A program made the translations under genes and the position numbers. The notes under the pieces are model-generated. The model was not told the origin of the DNA, searched no databases, and was given only the letters and a program-made list of their open reading frames with translations. A DNA stretch of 64,000 nucleotides from Algoriphagus sp. A40 (lineage in GTDB: Bacteria; Bacteroidota; Bacteroidia; Cytophagales; Cyclobacteriaceae). The stretch covers positions 122,047 to 186,046 of the forward strand of contig NZ_MUNY01000049.1 in NCBI RefSeq assembly GCF_002002735.1, given 5' to 3'. Below are positions 35,527 through 46,883 of the stretch, piece after piece (position 1 is the first letter of the stretch; each line of letters begins with the position of its first letter).

Positions 35527-35987
35527 AGTAGTCCACAGACAACGGTCAACAGTCCACAGCAGGGGAATCTGAATTTTTAACCCCACTGTCGTAGTTTGGA
35601 CGTTTGGCGAGGAGCAGCTTGAGGCTCGACGTTAAATTTATACCAATTTGTAATTAATTCTTGACATCCCATTCTCGACGAAGTCACAAGACCATTCACC
35701 TCGAGTTTTTGAAAACCCTTGACGAATCAAGCGCTTAGTCCATTCTGATCTGCTTTGCTTTTTTAACCTCTTTCAATCCCATTGAAAATGAGTTATTTAT
35801 TTTCTAATTTCCTGTGATTTTAGAAAGGACACGGTTGATATTTTTTTGCTAGCCTACTTTCTTCAGAATTACTGCCTTTTACCAAAAAGAACCTTTTGCT
35901 TCCATCGAAGAGATGAATGCCAGAGTGAATTTTAGTGGAGGACTCCATTGCCGCCTTACCATTTTTAAAAAGTAACAAACCACCACT
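35527..35987. other. 461-base intergenic region without a recognised gene
   Basis: It begins with a word-like repeat (35529-35559), has a weak GGGG...CCCC hairpin near 35562-35587 that could end the peptidase transcript, and then AT-rich sequence up to the membrane protein gene. I found no credible ORF on either strand, no full promoter match and no known RNA fold. Confidence 0.4.
35529..35559. repeat. degenerate short-word repeat (AGTCCACAG/GGTCAAC)
   Basis: AGTCCACAG appears twice around ACAACGGTCAAC. It is of the same word-like class as the stretches at 25180 and 63822. Confidence 0.5.
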
Positions 35988-36638
35988 ATGGAAAAGCTCT
36001 ATAAAAATTCCCATTACCTTTTTATTGCCGTCCTGCTAATGGTTTTTGCAGGTTTTTTTAAAACCTATTTTGTGAAATTCCCCTTTTTCGAGGGCTTCAC
36101 AGTTGCGCTGCATTTTCATGGAATTATGGTATTGCTATGGCTGGGAATGCTGATTGTTCAGCCTATTTTGATCAAAAGAAACAAGCTGGCAATACACCGA
36201 AAGGTCGGGAAACTCAGTTACCTGATATTTCCCCTGATGGTGGTCTCCATGATCATCCTGATCCGGATTAATTTTATGAGAAACATACCTGTACCGGAGG
36301 GAGCTTTGGATACCAATTTGATCGGAATCGCAGACATGACTTTCTTTATTCCCTGCTATGCATTGGCCATGTATTTCAGGAAAAATACAGCCTATCATTC
36401 CAGATTGATGGTATTGTCAGTGCTTCCATTTATCAATCCCGCATTGGGAAGATTGGGTTTGCCGGGACCAATTCTCGCCATTGCCATCATGATAGGATTG
36501 CTGATCTATGAAAAGAAGCACAATAAAGTCTATCTGCCCTACCTGATTGCCCTACCAGCGTATATTTTCATTTATGTGTTTTATCTGGTTTTGATCGATT
36601 CCGACGACTGGAAGGCATTTTGGTGGATGTTTTTTTGA
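35988..36638 (+). CDS. six-helix membrane protein of unknown function
   Basis: The 216-residue protein is hydrophobic, with about six helices. Conserved-looking charged or His residues sit at helix ends: ALHFHGIMVLLWLG, LAIHRKVGKLSYL and AYHSRLMVLSVLPFINPALGR. The His-containing helices suggest a haem-b or quinone-related membrane fold, but this is only a pattern. It stands alone between the S9 peptidase and the second AAA+ gene. Confidence 0.7.
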   Translation: MEKLYKNSHYLFIAVLLMVFAGFFKTYFVKFPFFEGFTVALHFHGIMVLLWLGMLIVQPILIKRNKLAIHRKVGKLSYLIFPLMVVSMIILIRINFMRNIPVPEGALDTNLIGIADMTFFIPCYALAMYFRKNTAYHSRLMVLSVLPFINPALGRLGLPGPILAIAIMIGLLIYEKKHNKVYLPYLIALPAYIFIYVFYLVLIDSDDWKAFWWMFF

Positions 36639-36832
36639 AAAAGTTTGAAGTAAATAGGCTGTAGTCGAATAAACATTCAATTGCTTTAGATGCTTTCGCG
36701 GGTTCCGAAGAACTCTACGTGGATCAAATCCAACCTTATAGATCATGCCTGTGGCCTTGGTGAAATGATGCATCGATTTCAATTGATCCCAGAGACTAGC
36801 TTCAAGACACGTAATTTTTAAGAAAAGGCATA

Positions 36833-36878
36833 AGTGTTGTTTACTAAGCAATAATAATATTGTTTAGTAAACAACACT
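36833..36878. promoter_or_regulatory. palindromic element over the promoter of AAA+ gene copy 2
   Basis: Perfect 15-base inverted arms (36833-36847 and 36864-36878) are separated by 16 bases. The 12-bp core arms GTTGTTTACTAA/TTAGTAAACAAC and the spacer length are identical to copy 1, while the sequence outside differs. Similarity between the two loci begins here, so palindrome and gene behave as one unit. Confidence 0.75.
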
Positions 36879-36890
36879 ATTGTATCTTGA
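36860..36890 (+). promoter_or_regulatory. promoter of AAA+ gene copy 2
   Basis: TTG (36860-36862) and TATCTTGA (36883-36890) are 20 bases apart, exactly as in copy 1, but the -7 box deviates from TAnnTTTG in its last two bases. Confidence 0.45.
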
Positions 36891-36905
36891 CACGAAATTT
36901 CGACT

Positions 36906-38119
36906 ATGATATCTAAGGACTTACTAAATGAGGTCGCTCAAAGTCAAAAAGGCAATCTTCAGAATAGACCTCTCGGATTGCTAAGAAAAGAATTAGATGA
37001 TTTTTCATTGATCAAAAGCCACGCTTTGATCATATCGGGTATACGGAGGTGTGGAAAAAGTACACTTTTGGTACAATTACTTGAAAACCAATACCCTGAT
37101 GCTTTTTATCTCAATTTTGAGGATCCGAGACTTTACGGTTTCGCTGTGGAGGATTTTCAAAAAATCGAAAAGATCCTTGCTGAACAGGGCCAAACCTCTT
37201 TGTTTTTAGATGAAGTACAAGTCGTGGAGGGATGGGAAAGGTTCGTCCGTCAAAAACTCGATCAGGAAAATTCAAATATCGTAATCACAGGTTCCAATGC
37301 TTCTTTACTAAGCAAAGAGTTAGGCACCAAACTTACCGGCAGACATGTCACCCGAGAGCTTTTTCCGTTTTCCTACCGTCAATTTTGCGAATTTAAAAAG
37401 CTGCCAAACACCAAGGATATCACTTTGGAGTATTTAACATCCGGAGGATTTCCGGAGTATTTAAAATCCGGAAGAGCTGAATTGCTTCATCAATTGTTTG
37501 ATGATTTGTTACTGCGTGATATCGCGGTCCGGTATGGAATAAGGGATGTGAAATCTTTGCAGAATCTGGCGATATACTTGATATCTAATGTAGCCAAACC
37601 GGTGTCTGGAAATAATCTTCGGAAAGTCTTGGAAATCAAAGCAACCAGTACTGTGATGGAGTATTTTTCCTATTTGGAAGAAAGCTGGTTGTTCTTCTTT
37701 GTCTCCAAGTTTAGCTTTTCACAGAGAAAGCAGTTGGTCAATGCCAAAAAGGTTTACTCCATTGACACCGGACTGGTCACAAACAATACTAGGTCGTTTT
37801 CTGACGATCATGGAAGAAGATTTGAGAACATGGTCTTTTTACATTTTCGAAGAAAATATCAGGAAATCTATTACTTCTCAGAAAAGCATGAGTGCGATTT
37901 CGTGGTCTTTGACAGAAATGGTCTTGTGGAATTGGTACAAGTATGCTACGATTTAAACACCGAGAATCTAAAGCGAGAATTGAATGGGCTTTGGGAAGCC
38001 ATGAAGTTTTTAATAAAAAAGAAGGGATGTTAATCACACTGGCTCAGGAAGATCAATTTGAACAGGACGGCTTCAAAATAAATGTGCAGCCATTTGACAA
38101 GCTTGCATCTTGGGTATAA
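36906..38119 (+). pseudogene. AAA+/DUF4143 ATPase, copy 2, frameshifted near the 3' end
   Basis: The protein is closely similar to copy 1 over its whole length, with Walker A GIRRCGKST and Walker B SLFLDE intact and the DUF4143 domain including RRFENMVF, ECDFVVF and ELVQV. At 38007-38011 a run of five T replaces six T of copy 1. The frame then stops at 38033 (375 residues, ending FLIKKKGC). Shifting the frame there restores a match to copy 1 (KEGMLITLAQEDQFEQDGFK) up to a TAA at 38117-38119. All core motifs precede the break, so the shortened product might still fold; a sequencing error in the run is also possible. Confidence 0.8.
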
Positions 38120-38238
38120 ACTTTACTTTGAAGTTCAAAATCTCGGCTTCAACTGGTGTCCATCTTTAACAAGCCATCGGTCATACCTGTTGACCATCCT
38201 CGAAATTTCAAAATTCAGGTAAGGAAAACCCACTTCTT

Positions 38239-39249
38239 TTACACCAACCCCTTCTGCCAATTCCAGCTGTCACGCATGGAGTCCTCCAGGGAATACTTGG
38301 CATGCCAGCCAAGCACTTGGTTGATCTTGGTGGTGTCTGCCCAGGTTTTCACCACATCACCGGGTCTTCGGGGCCCGATCTGGTAGTTGAGCTTGACTCC
38401 GCTTACTTTTTCAAAAGAATGGATCACTTCCAAAACGGTATTGCCATTTCCTGTTCCGACATTGAAAACATCGTAAAAGTCCATTTCCTGCTTCTGGAGA
38501 AAGCTCAGCGTCTTCACATGGGCATCGGCTAGATCTACCACGTGGATGTAATCGCGTACACAGCTGCCATCCGGGGTATCATAATCGTCACCAAATACAG
38601 TAAGTCTTTCTCTGATACCGGCTGCCACTTGGGTAATATAAGGGACCAAATTGGCGGGAATACCCAAGGGCAACTCCCCGATCTTGGCACTGGGATGCGC
38701 TCCGACCGGATTGAAATACCGAAGAGCAACCACTCTCAAGCCTGGCTTGCTTTTTATAAAATCCACCAAAATATCCTCACAGATTTTTTTGGTGTTGCCA
38801 TAGGGACTTTCTGCATCCTGTCTCGGAGTTGATTCCGTCACGGGCAAAACCTCCGGTTGGCCATAAACAGTGCATGAGGAGGAAAAAACCAGATCTTTGA
38901 GACCTTGTTCCTGCATAAATTCGAGCAACACGATCAGTGATCCGACATTGTTCCGATAGTATTTCAGAGGCTGGGCTGTACTTTCTCCCACAGCCTTAAA
39001 GGCCGCAAAATGGATCACGCCCTCGATTTTGTGGTCTTTGGCAATGGCTTCAAGCGTGGATTTATCATTGCAATCGCCTTTGTAAAAGGTGAAGCGTTTT
39101 CCGGTGATTTCCTCTAGTCGATCCAGAACTTTTGCATCTGAATTGGACAAATCATCCAGGATAATGGGCTCCATTCCTGCATTCAACAATTCTACGGCGG
39201 TGTGCGAACCAATGTAGCCAGCCCCGCCCGTAATCAAAATCTTCTTCAT
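38239..39249 (-). CDS. galE: UDP-glucose 4-epimerase
   Basis: The 336-residue protein is an extended short-chain dehydrogenase: NAD-binding GGAGYIGSHTAVELL at the N-terminus, catalytic SSSCTVYG and YGNTKKICEDIL (Tyr and Lys of YxxxK), and the GalE landmarks NPVGAHPS and GTPDGSCVRDYIHVVDLA (the latter as TPDGSCVRDYIHVVDLA). It interconverts UDP-glucose and UDP-galactose for surface polysaccharides and galactose use. The -7-like box TAGTTTTG lies upstream on the minus strand, without a good TTG. It follows the large T9SS cargo gene but is probably separate. Confidence 0.95.
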   Translation of the reverse strand: MKKILITGGAGYIGSHTAVELLNAGMEPIILDDLSNSDAKVLDRLEEITGKRFTFYKGDCNDKSTLEAIAKDHKIEGVIHFAAFKAVGESTAQPLKYYRNNVGSLIVLLEFMQEQGLKDLVFSSSCTVYGQPEVLPVTESTPRQDAESPYGNTKKICEDILVDFIKSKPGLRVVALRYFNPVGAHPSAKIGELPLGIPANLVPYITQVAAGIRERLTVFGDDYDTPDGSCVRDYIHVVDLADAHVKTLSFLQKQEMDFYDVFNVGTGNGNTVLEVIHSFEKVSGVKLNYQIGPRRPGDVVKTWADTTKINQVLGWHAKYSLEDSMRDSWNWQKGLV

Positions 39250-39312
39250 GGGAGTTTAAAAATCATTCGGGAGCAAAACTATTCAAATCCTTCAATTTGG
39301 CAGGAAAAAAGC

Positions 39313-42300
39313 TTAACGAATCAGGGTAAATGTTCCTCTTTTTTCAGAAGTGGACTCCTTGCCTTCCAATAAAAAGCTGTAAATCACTAGGTAGGAATAG
39401 GTCCCTGTAGTTGCGTCTTCGCCGTTTACTCTTCCATCCCATCCACTTGGTCCGGTATAAATCAACTGTCCCCAACGGTTGAAAATCCACAACTGAAATT
39501 CAGTCTCACAGTTTGAAACACCCTGGTACAATCCGGGGGCTTGTCTTGGGTCAAAACCTGTTGGCATCCGTACTTCAGGCGCTGCTTCCCGCACGATTCC
39601 CTGACCAATTGTGATACAACCGGAAGCATCTTTTACCTCCAGCTCGTAGGTTCCTGCACTTAGTCCGGTTACCTGATTCCCGCTTAGCCGGGTGTCTTTC
39701 CACTGGTATATGAACGGACCATTTGCCCCCTTGGGCAAGACAAACAATTCTCCGTTGGAGCCACCAGGACAGGCTGCTTTTTCCAATCGAACATCAACTT
39801 CCAAAGGAACCGGAGAAGTAATTTCAAAATTCAGGGGAATCATGCATCCATTGGAATCTTTCACTTCCCATTCATAGGTTCCGGATGGCATTTCTCCCAA
39901 TGAAATCTGTCCTGAAAATGTCTTTGCCCCCAGATATTCAAACGTATAAGGCCCTACTCCTCCGGTTATATTAACCAATACTTCTCCGTCGGTTTTTCCA
40001 TAGCAGGATACGCCGGCCGGAGTCAGAGATACTACCGAAAGCGGCTCCGGTTCGGTCAATTCCAAGTTTTCTATCATTTGGACACAACCCAATTGGTCTG
40101 TCACTTTCACTGTATAGCTTCCTGCAATCAGGCCTAAGGCATCAGGAGAATTCAGCGAGGCATCATGAAGCCATTCAAATTTATATGGAGCCACGCCACC
40201 CCGCACCTCCAGTTGGATCCTTCCGGAATTGTCACCGGCACAGCTTAGATTCGTCTGGTCCTTTGTTTCCACTACAAATTCTCCCGCTACCTTTACTTGG
40301 ATTGCTTCGGCTTTACCTTCACATTTGTTATCCACCAAACTGTAGGCAGTATATTCGACTTTACCGGTGATTCCGGGCTGATCCCAGCTTACTTCGATCT
40401 CAGGTTCTCCCTGACCGGAAATAATTTGACCCCCAGTCACCACCCAATCGTACCCCCTCCCTCCAACCGTAACTGGTGCTGAATAAGGATGGGAAACAGT
40501 TGGATCAAAACAAACCTGTAATTCACCGGCTGCAGCAGCTACCACAATTCTCTCGTTAATGACCACTGCAAATTCAACCACCGCACCAGGACAGCCGTTT
40601 TCGGAATAGGGGATCAGCCTGAGCTTGGCATTTGGGTTGGCAGGTCCCCAATTGACCAAGACCGAGTCTCCATAATCTTCCACAATCATCCCTCCTTCTA
40701 CCTCAAACTTGGCTGTTGTCACATTGACCAGATCGCTGACCCGGTACATGACTTCTTCGACCTCAGGACAGACAGACAATTCCCCTTCGAGCGCCGCCTT
40801 TGTTTCGATGACTTCCACTTCGAAAGTAACTTCCTCCTGCTCGTCACAGGAATTGGGACTCAACGCAGCCAAGACTTTTACCTCATAAATTCCGGGTTCT
40901 GTGAAAATATGGGGCACCTCCTGACCGATTTCCTGATCAGATCCATCTCCAAAATCCCAAACAAAATAGGTGAAATCTGGATTTTCGGAATTGATCGCCC
41001 AAAGCCCTTCCTGATTGAGGCAGGCGATTTTTTCCCCTTCAATATCAAAATCATAAGCGACTTCGGGCATGAAATTCAGGTTATCCAATGCCGCACCGGC
41101 AGCATAACCGTAGGATTCCAGCTGCCCAAACCCGTACACATACGCTGCAAAACCATCTACATTCCGCAGACTGTGAACTCCCTGAGAAATCGTAACCCGG
41201 GCATACTGAAAATCCGGATCACCGGGAAGCGGGGAAAAACGGTTTCCGATGTTTTGTCCATCCAAAAAAGTAGCGTTTTGAGTCCCTGTTTTCACCACCA
41301 CATTCACATAGTGATTGACAATGGAGGGAAGGTTGAGCGCAACGAAAGTCAAGCCCGTCAAAAACTGCTCACTCGGGCTATAGGTAATCATAAAAGGATC
41401 ACCGGTCCCTGCATCTGGAGAATTTTGCTGGTTACAGGCCATGCTTTTGGAAAAAACAGTGACTGAGGAAGGCTTGGAGGTATCGATTTTTCCGGATTCA
41501 TTGGGACCAAACTCCAAAGCCAAAAATTTCCCGCGGTTTACTGTCCCCCTGGAGGCGCCATTCACAAAAACTTCGGTATTGTCCTCAGATGCCAATACTT
41601 TCACCAATTCACCGGAAGTCCTTCCGGACAAAGCCACGTGGACAAAGCTCGTTCCCCAGGTGTTTACCGGATAGGCTTGCTGAAAGAGGTGGTCATTTGC
41701 TTCACCGCAATTCCCCACCGAAGTCCATTTATTCCCTCCAAAAACCGCTATTTTTTTACACTCATCGGCATTTTCACCGATCACACGAACTCGGGAACCG
41801 GTCAGATCTCCTCTGGCTTTGATCTGGTAACTTTGACCCCGGTTCAGGGTAATAATGGAGGGAGTATCCGCCACATTTCCGCTCAGGGAATTCACACTGG
41901 TGGTAATTTCAATTTCTGTATCGTCTTCTGTGGCGACGACCAAAAGCGTGCTTTCGTTATCACTGTTCCCATTGTAATTGACATTTACAGACAAATATTC
42001 AAAGTGGGAAGTGATGTAATAGTCCCGACCCAATGCCCCAATGGGAAGAACCACTGTGCCGTCAGCACTCCGAAACCGCTCATTGAAAGCATGCACCGCG
42101 ATCTTCCCGGTTGAGGTGATATGAATCCCTTTGTTTTCGACAACTCCGGTAGTTCTATGAAGCAAGTCCAAATCCGCTGAAGGAACCCGTAGCGTAAATT
42201 GCTGTCCGGCTGAAAGGGAAAACGGGGTCGATTGTCCCCGATACTCCAAAGCCCCTGTCGTGTTTTCATTGGCAGTAATCACCAAAACTGCAAAATCCGG

Positions 42301-42456
42301 AGCCCCGGCATTATTTGGCCCGGTAGCCGCAACCCGGTTGTTTTCCATAAAACCCACCCAAAATTCTTTCCCGACTGTAGAAAGTTGACCAAAGGCTGAA
42401 AAGCTTTGGCTTATCAGCAAAAAAATAATACCCAAGGTCCAAAGCGCATTCCTCAT
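39313..42456 (-). CDS. large T9SS cargo protein: IgGFc-binding, PKD, SprB-like repeats, type B sorting domain
   Basis: From the ATG at 42456 the protein has about 1047 residues and a signal peptide (MRNALWTLGIIFLLISQ...FGQ). Next comes an IgGFc-binding-type domain (about 30-430, with STVGKEFWVGFMEN), a PKD domain (FVWDFGDGSDQEIGQEVPHIF), several immunoglobulin-like segments, SprB-like repeats (LSCAGDNSGRIQLEV, VSCYGKTDGEVLVNI, AACPGGSNGELFV) and a gliding-motility-associated C-terminal domain (WIFNRWGQLIYTG, TTGTYSYLVIY). The last directs type IX secretion and attachment. A surface adhesin role is likely. An in-frame TTG at 42495 is less plausible. Confidence 0.9.
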   Translation of the reverse strand: MRNALWTLGIIFLLISQSFSAFGQLSTVGKEFWVGFMENNRVAATGPNNAGAPDFAVLVITANENTTGALEYRGQSTPFSLSAGQQFTLRVPSADLDLLHRTTGVVENKGIHITSTGKIAVHAFNERFRSADGTVVLPIGALGRDYYITSHFEYLSVNVNYNGNSDNESTLLVVATEDDTEIEITTSVNSLSGNVADTPSIITLNRGQSYQIKARGDLTGSRVRVIGENADECKKIAVFGGNKWTSVGNCGEANDHLFQQAYPVNTWGTSFVHVALSGRTSGELVKVLASEDNTEVFVNGASRGTVNRGKFLALEFGPNESGKIDTSKPSSVTVFSKSMACNQQNSPDAGTGDPFMITYSPSEQFLTGLTFVALNLPSIVNHYVNVVVKTGTQNATFLDGQNIGNRFSPLPGDPDFQYARVTISQGVHSLRNVDGFAAYVYGFGQLESYGYAAGAALDNLNFMPEVAYDFDIEGEKIACLNQEGLWAINSENPDFTYFVWDFGDGSDQEIGQEVPHIFTEPGIYEVKVLAALSPNSCDEQEEVTFEVEVIETKAALEGELSVCPEVEEVMYRVSDLVNVTTAKFEVEGGMIVEDYGDSVLVNWGPANPNAKLRLIPYSENGCPGAVVEFAVVINERIVVAAAAGELQVCFDPTVSHPYSAPVTVGGRGYDWVVTGGQIISGQGEPEIEVSWDQPGITGKVEYTAYSLVDNKCEGKAEAIQVKVAGEFVVETKDQTNLSCAGDNSGRIQLEVRGGVAPYKFEWLHDASLNSPDALGLIAGSYTVKVTDQLGCVQMIENLELTEPEPLSVVSLTPAGVSCYGKTDGEVLVNITGGVGPYTFEYLGAKTFSGQISLGEMPSGTYEWEVKDSNGCMIPLNFEITSPVPLEVDVRLEKAACPGGSNGELFVLPKGANGPFIYQWKDTRLSGNQVTGLSAGTYELEVKDASGCITIGQGIVREAAPEVRMPTGFDPRQAPGLYQGVSNCETEFQLWIFNRWGQLIYTGPSGWDGRVNGEDATTGTYSYLVIYSFLLEGKESTSEKRGTFTLIR

Positions 42457-42586
42457 AAAATTGAAGGGCCGATTAAGGGATTTCAATATAACCAACTGAA
42501 AAAATATTCTTTTGAAAAAGATGTTAAATGCACAAAAGCATACTTTAAGGCATGGCTTTGCCTAAGGCTGAAAAAATATTATTCCC

Positions 42587-42594
42587 TATCTTTG
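42587..42594 (+). promoter_or_regulatory. -7 box of the ABC-F gene
   Basis: TATCTTTG followed by CGCC matches TAnnTTTG and lies 25 bases before the ATG. The nearest TTG is 26 bases upstream, longer than the usual spacing, so only the -7 element is certain. Confidence 0.5.
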
Positions 42595-42604
42595 CGCCTC
42601 TTAA

Positions 42605-44239
<1,635 letters not shown>

Positions 44240-44250
44240 GCGCTAAAGAA

Positions 44251-45648
44251 GTGCTGCTCACCGCGATCATCATTTATCTGGCTATCACCATTGCCGTCGG
44301 AGCTTGGGCTTCTAAGCTGGTCAAAAGCTCCAATGATTTCGTGTTGGCAGGACGCTCGCTTCCGCTTTTCCTTTCTGCATCCGCGCTATTTGCAACCTGG
44401 TTTGGCTCCGAGACGATTTTCGGAGCCTCTTCTGTTTTTTTGGAGGAAGGTCTGATTGGAGTTATTGAGGACCCATTTGGCGGAGCCCTTTGCCTGATCC
44501 TTTTCGGGATGTTTTACCTCCGACCAATGTATCGGATGGGGGTTCTGACGATTGGCGATGTATTTAAAAGGGCATTTGGAAAGCAGGTCGAGTTTTTTGC
44601 AACCGTATTTATGGTTCCGGTTTTTTTCGGTTATGTCGCTGCGCAATTAGTGGCGTTAAGTTTGATTTTTGGGACAGTCACAGACCTTACATTGATTGAA
44701 GGAATTCTGGTTTCTGCGGGAATTGTAGTGGTTTATACCTTTCTCGGTGGCATGTGGGCGGTCTCCATCACAGATTTCATCCAGACCCTGATGATTGTGA
44801 TCGGTTTGGTTTTTGTCAGTGTAATGATTTCAAAAGAAGCCGGAGGAGTAAATGAAATCCTTTCCCAGGCCCCTGAAGGCACCTTCCAATTTTTCCCGGA
44901 TGCCGGCATCAATGCCTGGGTCAACTACCTGGGAGCTTGGATCATTTTGGGCCTTGGAAGCATTCCCAGTCAGGATATTTACCAGCGGGTGATGTCTTCC
45001 AAATCGGAACAAGTTGCTGTCCGTTCCACCTACCTTGCGGGGGGATTTTACCTGACTTTTGGACTTTTGCCTTTGTTTATTGCCCTCGGATCAAAAGTCC
45101 TTTATCCAGAACTCTATTTTGAAAATAAGCAAATGCTGCTTCCTTCGATGGTTTTGGCCCATGGAGGAATTGGCATTCAGATCATTTTCTTTGGCGCGCT
45201 GATATCGGCTGTGATGAGTACCGCGAGTTCGGGCTTGTTGGCCCCGGCTGCCCTGATCTCTGAGAACCTTATCCGTCCTCTTTTCAAAGGAAAACTCAAG
45301 GACAAATACCTGCTTTGGATATTGAGAATTAATGTCCTTTTAGTAGCGATGGTTTCCACCTACATGGCTTCCCGTGATTCCAATATCTATGAACTGGTCG
45401 CCGGGGCTTCGATCCTCTTGCTTGTTTCCCTTTTTGCGCCACTTACAGCTGGATTGTATTGGAAAAAAGCTTCCCGAATGGGCGCAATTCTTTCCATGAT
45501 TCTAGGAATGATTACCTACCTGATTTGCGATGAAATGGATTTGGCGATTGATTCCCATATTTATGGATTGTTGGCGAGTATCTTTGCCATGATTCTTGGA
45601 AGCCTCCTTTTTCCTGACAAAACCCCAACAACTGATGAACTATCCTAA
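44251..45648 (+). CDS. sodium:solute symporter (SSS family)
   Basis: The 465-residue protein has about 13 helices and the SSS pattern SNDFVLAGRSLPLFLSASALFATWFGSE (N-terminal repeat), YTFLGGMWAVSITDFIQ, and GALISAVMSTASSGLLAPA. It differs from the sugar-type symporter at 14503 and its substrate is unknown; amino acids, nucleosides or carboxylates are possible. The start is a GTG 12 bases after the ABC-F stop, and its last codons overlap the start of RlmI by 14 bases. Confidence 0.9.
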   Translation: MLLTAIIIYLAITIAVGAWASKLVKSSNDFVLAGRSLPLFLSASALFATWFGSETIFGASSVFLEEGLIGVIEDPFGGALCLILFGMFYLRPMYRMGVLTIGDVFKRAFGKQVEFFATVFMVPVFFGYVAAQLVALSLIFGTVTDLTLIEGILVSAGIVVVYTFLGGMWAVSITDFIQTLMIVIGLVFVSVMISKEAGGVNEILSQAPEGTFQFFPDAGINAWVNYLGAWIILGLGSIPSQDIYQRVMSSKSEQVAVRSTYLAGGFYLTFGLLPLFIALGSKVLYPELYFENKQMLLPSMVLAHGGIGIQIIFFGALISAVMSTASSGLLAPAALISENLIRPLFKGKLKDKYLLWILRINVLLVAMVSTYMASRDSNIYELVAGASILLLVSLFAPLTAGLYWKKASRMGAILSMILGMITYLICDEMDLAIDSHIYGLLASIFAMILGSLLFPDKTPTTDELS

Positions 45649-46816
45649 AATTATTCTCCAAAAAGGAAAAGAAATATCACTGCATCGGCGGCATCACTGG
45701 GTGTTTTCCGGCGCGATTGCCAAAACCGATCCGGGAATCGAAAGCGGGGATTTGGTGGATGTCTTTTCTTCCCGAAATGAATTCTTGGGAACTGGACATT
45801 TCTCCCAGGGATCGATCATGGTCAGGATTATTTCTTTTGAAGAAAGGCCGATTGACTCATCCTTTTGGAAGGAAAGAATTGCTTCAGCTTATGCCTTAAG
45901 AAAAAGCCTTGGATTGACTGACAATCAGGAAACTAACGTTTTTAGATTAATTCATGGCGAAGGCGATTTGTTGCCTGGATTGATTGTGGATTATTACCAT
46001 GGAACGGCTGTGATTCAGGCGCATCATATCGGAATGCACCGTCATATCACGGAAATATCCGATGCGCTTCGGACTGTTTTGGGAGAAAACCTAAAGGGCG
46101 TCTACGACAAAAGTGCGGAGACACTTCCCAAAAATCTCGGCATCGAATCCAATGAATGGGTTTGGGGCAAAGCCGAAACTGACCTCGTTCAGGAATATGG
46201 AGCCACTTACCGGATTGACTGGGAAAAGGGCCAAAAAACCGGGTTTTTCATCGATCAGCGAGAAAACAGAAAGCTGGTTTCCACCTATTCCAAAGGGAAA
46301 AAAGTCCTGAACACGTTTTGCTATTCCGGAGGCTTTTCTGTTTTGGCCTTGAATGAAGGAGCTTTAGAAGTTCACTCCGTAGATATCTCTAACAAAGCCA
46401 TCGAGCTGACCGAGCAGAATGTAGCATTGAATCCCGGATTTACTGGAAAACACCAATCCATCGTAGCTGATGTGGTCAAATACATCCGCGAAATCGGAGA
46501 CGACTTCGACCTGATAGTGTTGGATCCACCCGCTTTTGCCAAAAACATCAAAGCCCGACACAATGCCGTGCAGGCTTACAAGCGGCTGAATGCAGAGGCT
46601 TTTCGAAAGATCAAACCCGGAGGAATACTCTTTACTTTCTCCTGTTCTCAAGTGGTGGACAAAAGTCTTTTTGCCCATACGATTACCGCAGCTGCTTTGG
46701 AGAGTGGCCGAAAAGTCAAAATCCTGCATCAACTCAGCCAACCTGCCGACCATCCGGTAAATATCTTTCACCCTGAAACCGAATACCTCAAAGGGCTTGT
46801 GCTTTATGTGGAATAA
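45635..46816 (+). CDS. rlmI: 23S rRNA (cytosine-C5) methyltransferase RlmI-like
   Basis: The 393-residue protein has an N-terminal PUA domain (HRRHHWVFSGAI, GDLVDVFSS), a linker domain and a class I Rossmann methyltransferase with TFCYSGGFSVLAL, SVDIS and the catalytic region VLDPPAFAK plus FSCSQ. RlmI uses S-adenosylmethionine to make m5C in helix 70 of 23S rRNA. The start at 45635 (MNYPKIILQKGK) overlaps the symporter end by 14 bases, pointing to translational coupling. The linkage with an ABC-F ATPase adds to a ribosome theme. RlmK-like enzymes are the nearest alternative. Confidence 0.88.
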   Translation: MNYPKIILQKGKEISLHRRHHWVFSGAIAKTDPGIESGDLVDVFSSRNEFLGTGHFSQGSIMVRIISFEERPIDSSFWKERIASAYALRKSLGLTDNQETNVFRLIHGEGDLLPGLIVDYYHGTAVIQAHHIGMHRHITEISDALRTVLGENLKGVYDKSAETLPKNLGIESNEWVWGKAETDLVQEYGATYRIDWEKGQKTGFFIDQRENRKLVSTYSKGKKVLNTFCYSGGFSVLALNEGALEVHSVDISNKAIELTEQNVALNPGFTGKHQSIVADVVKYIREIGDDFDLIVLDPPAFAKNIKARHNAVQAYKRLNAEAFRKIKPGGILFTFSCSQVVDKSLFAHTITAAALESGRKVKILHQLSQPADHPVNIFHPETEYLKGLVLYVE

Positions 46817-46883
46817 GTTTCATCGGAATTAAAGCTCCAAACCTTTACAATTCTGTTATTTTCACCCTACAAAACAAGAACGC

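Noticed and set aside
36552..36851. Minus-strand ORF between the membrane protein and AAA+ copy 2
   Set aside because: Partly overlaps the membrane protein gene and continues into intergenic sequence; no family recognised and no promoter. A decayed gene fragment cannot be excluded.
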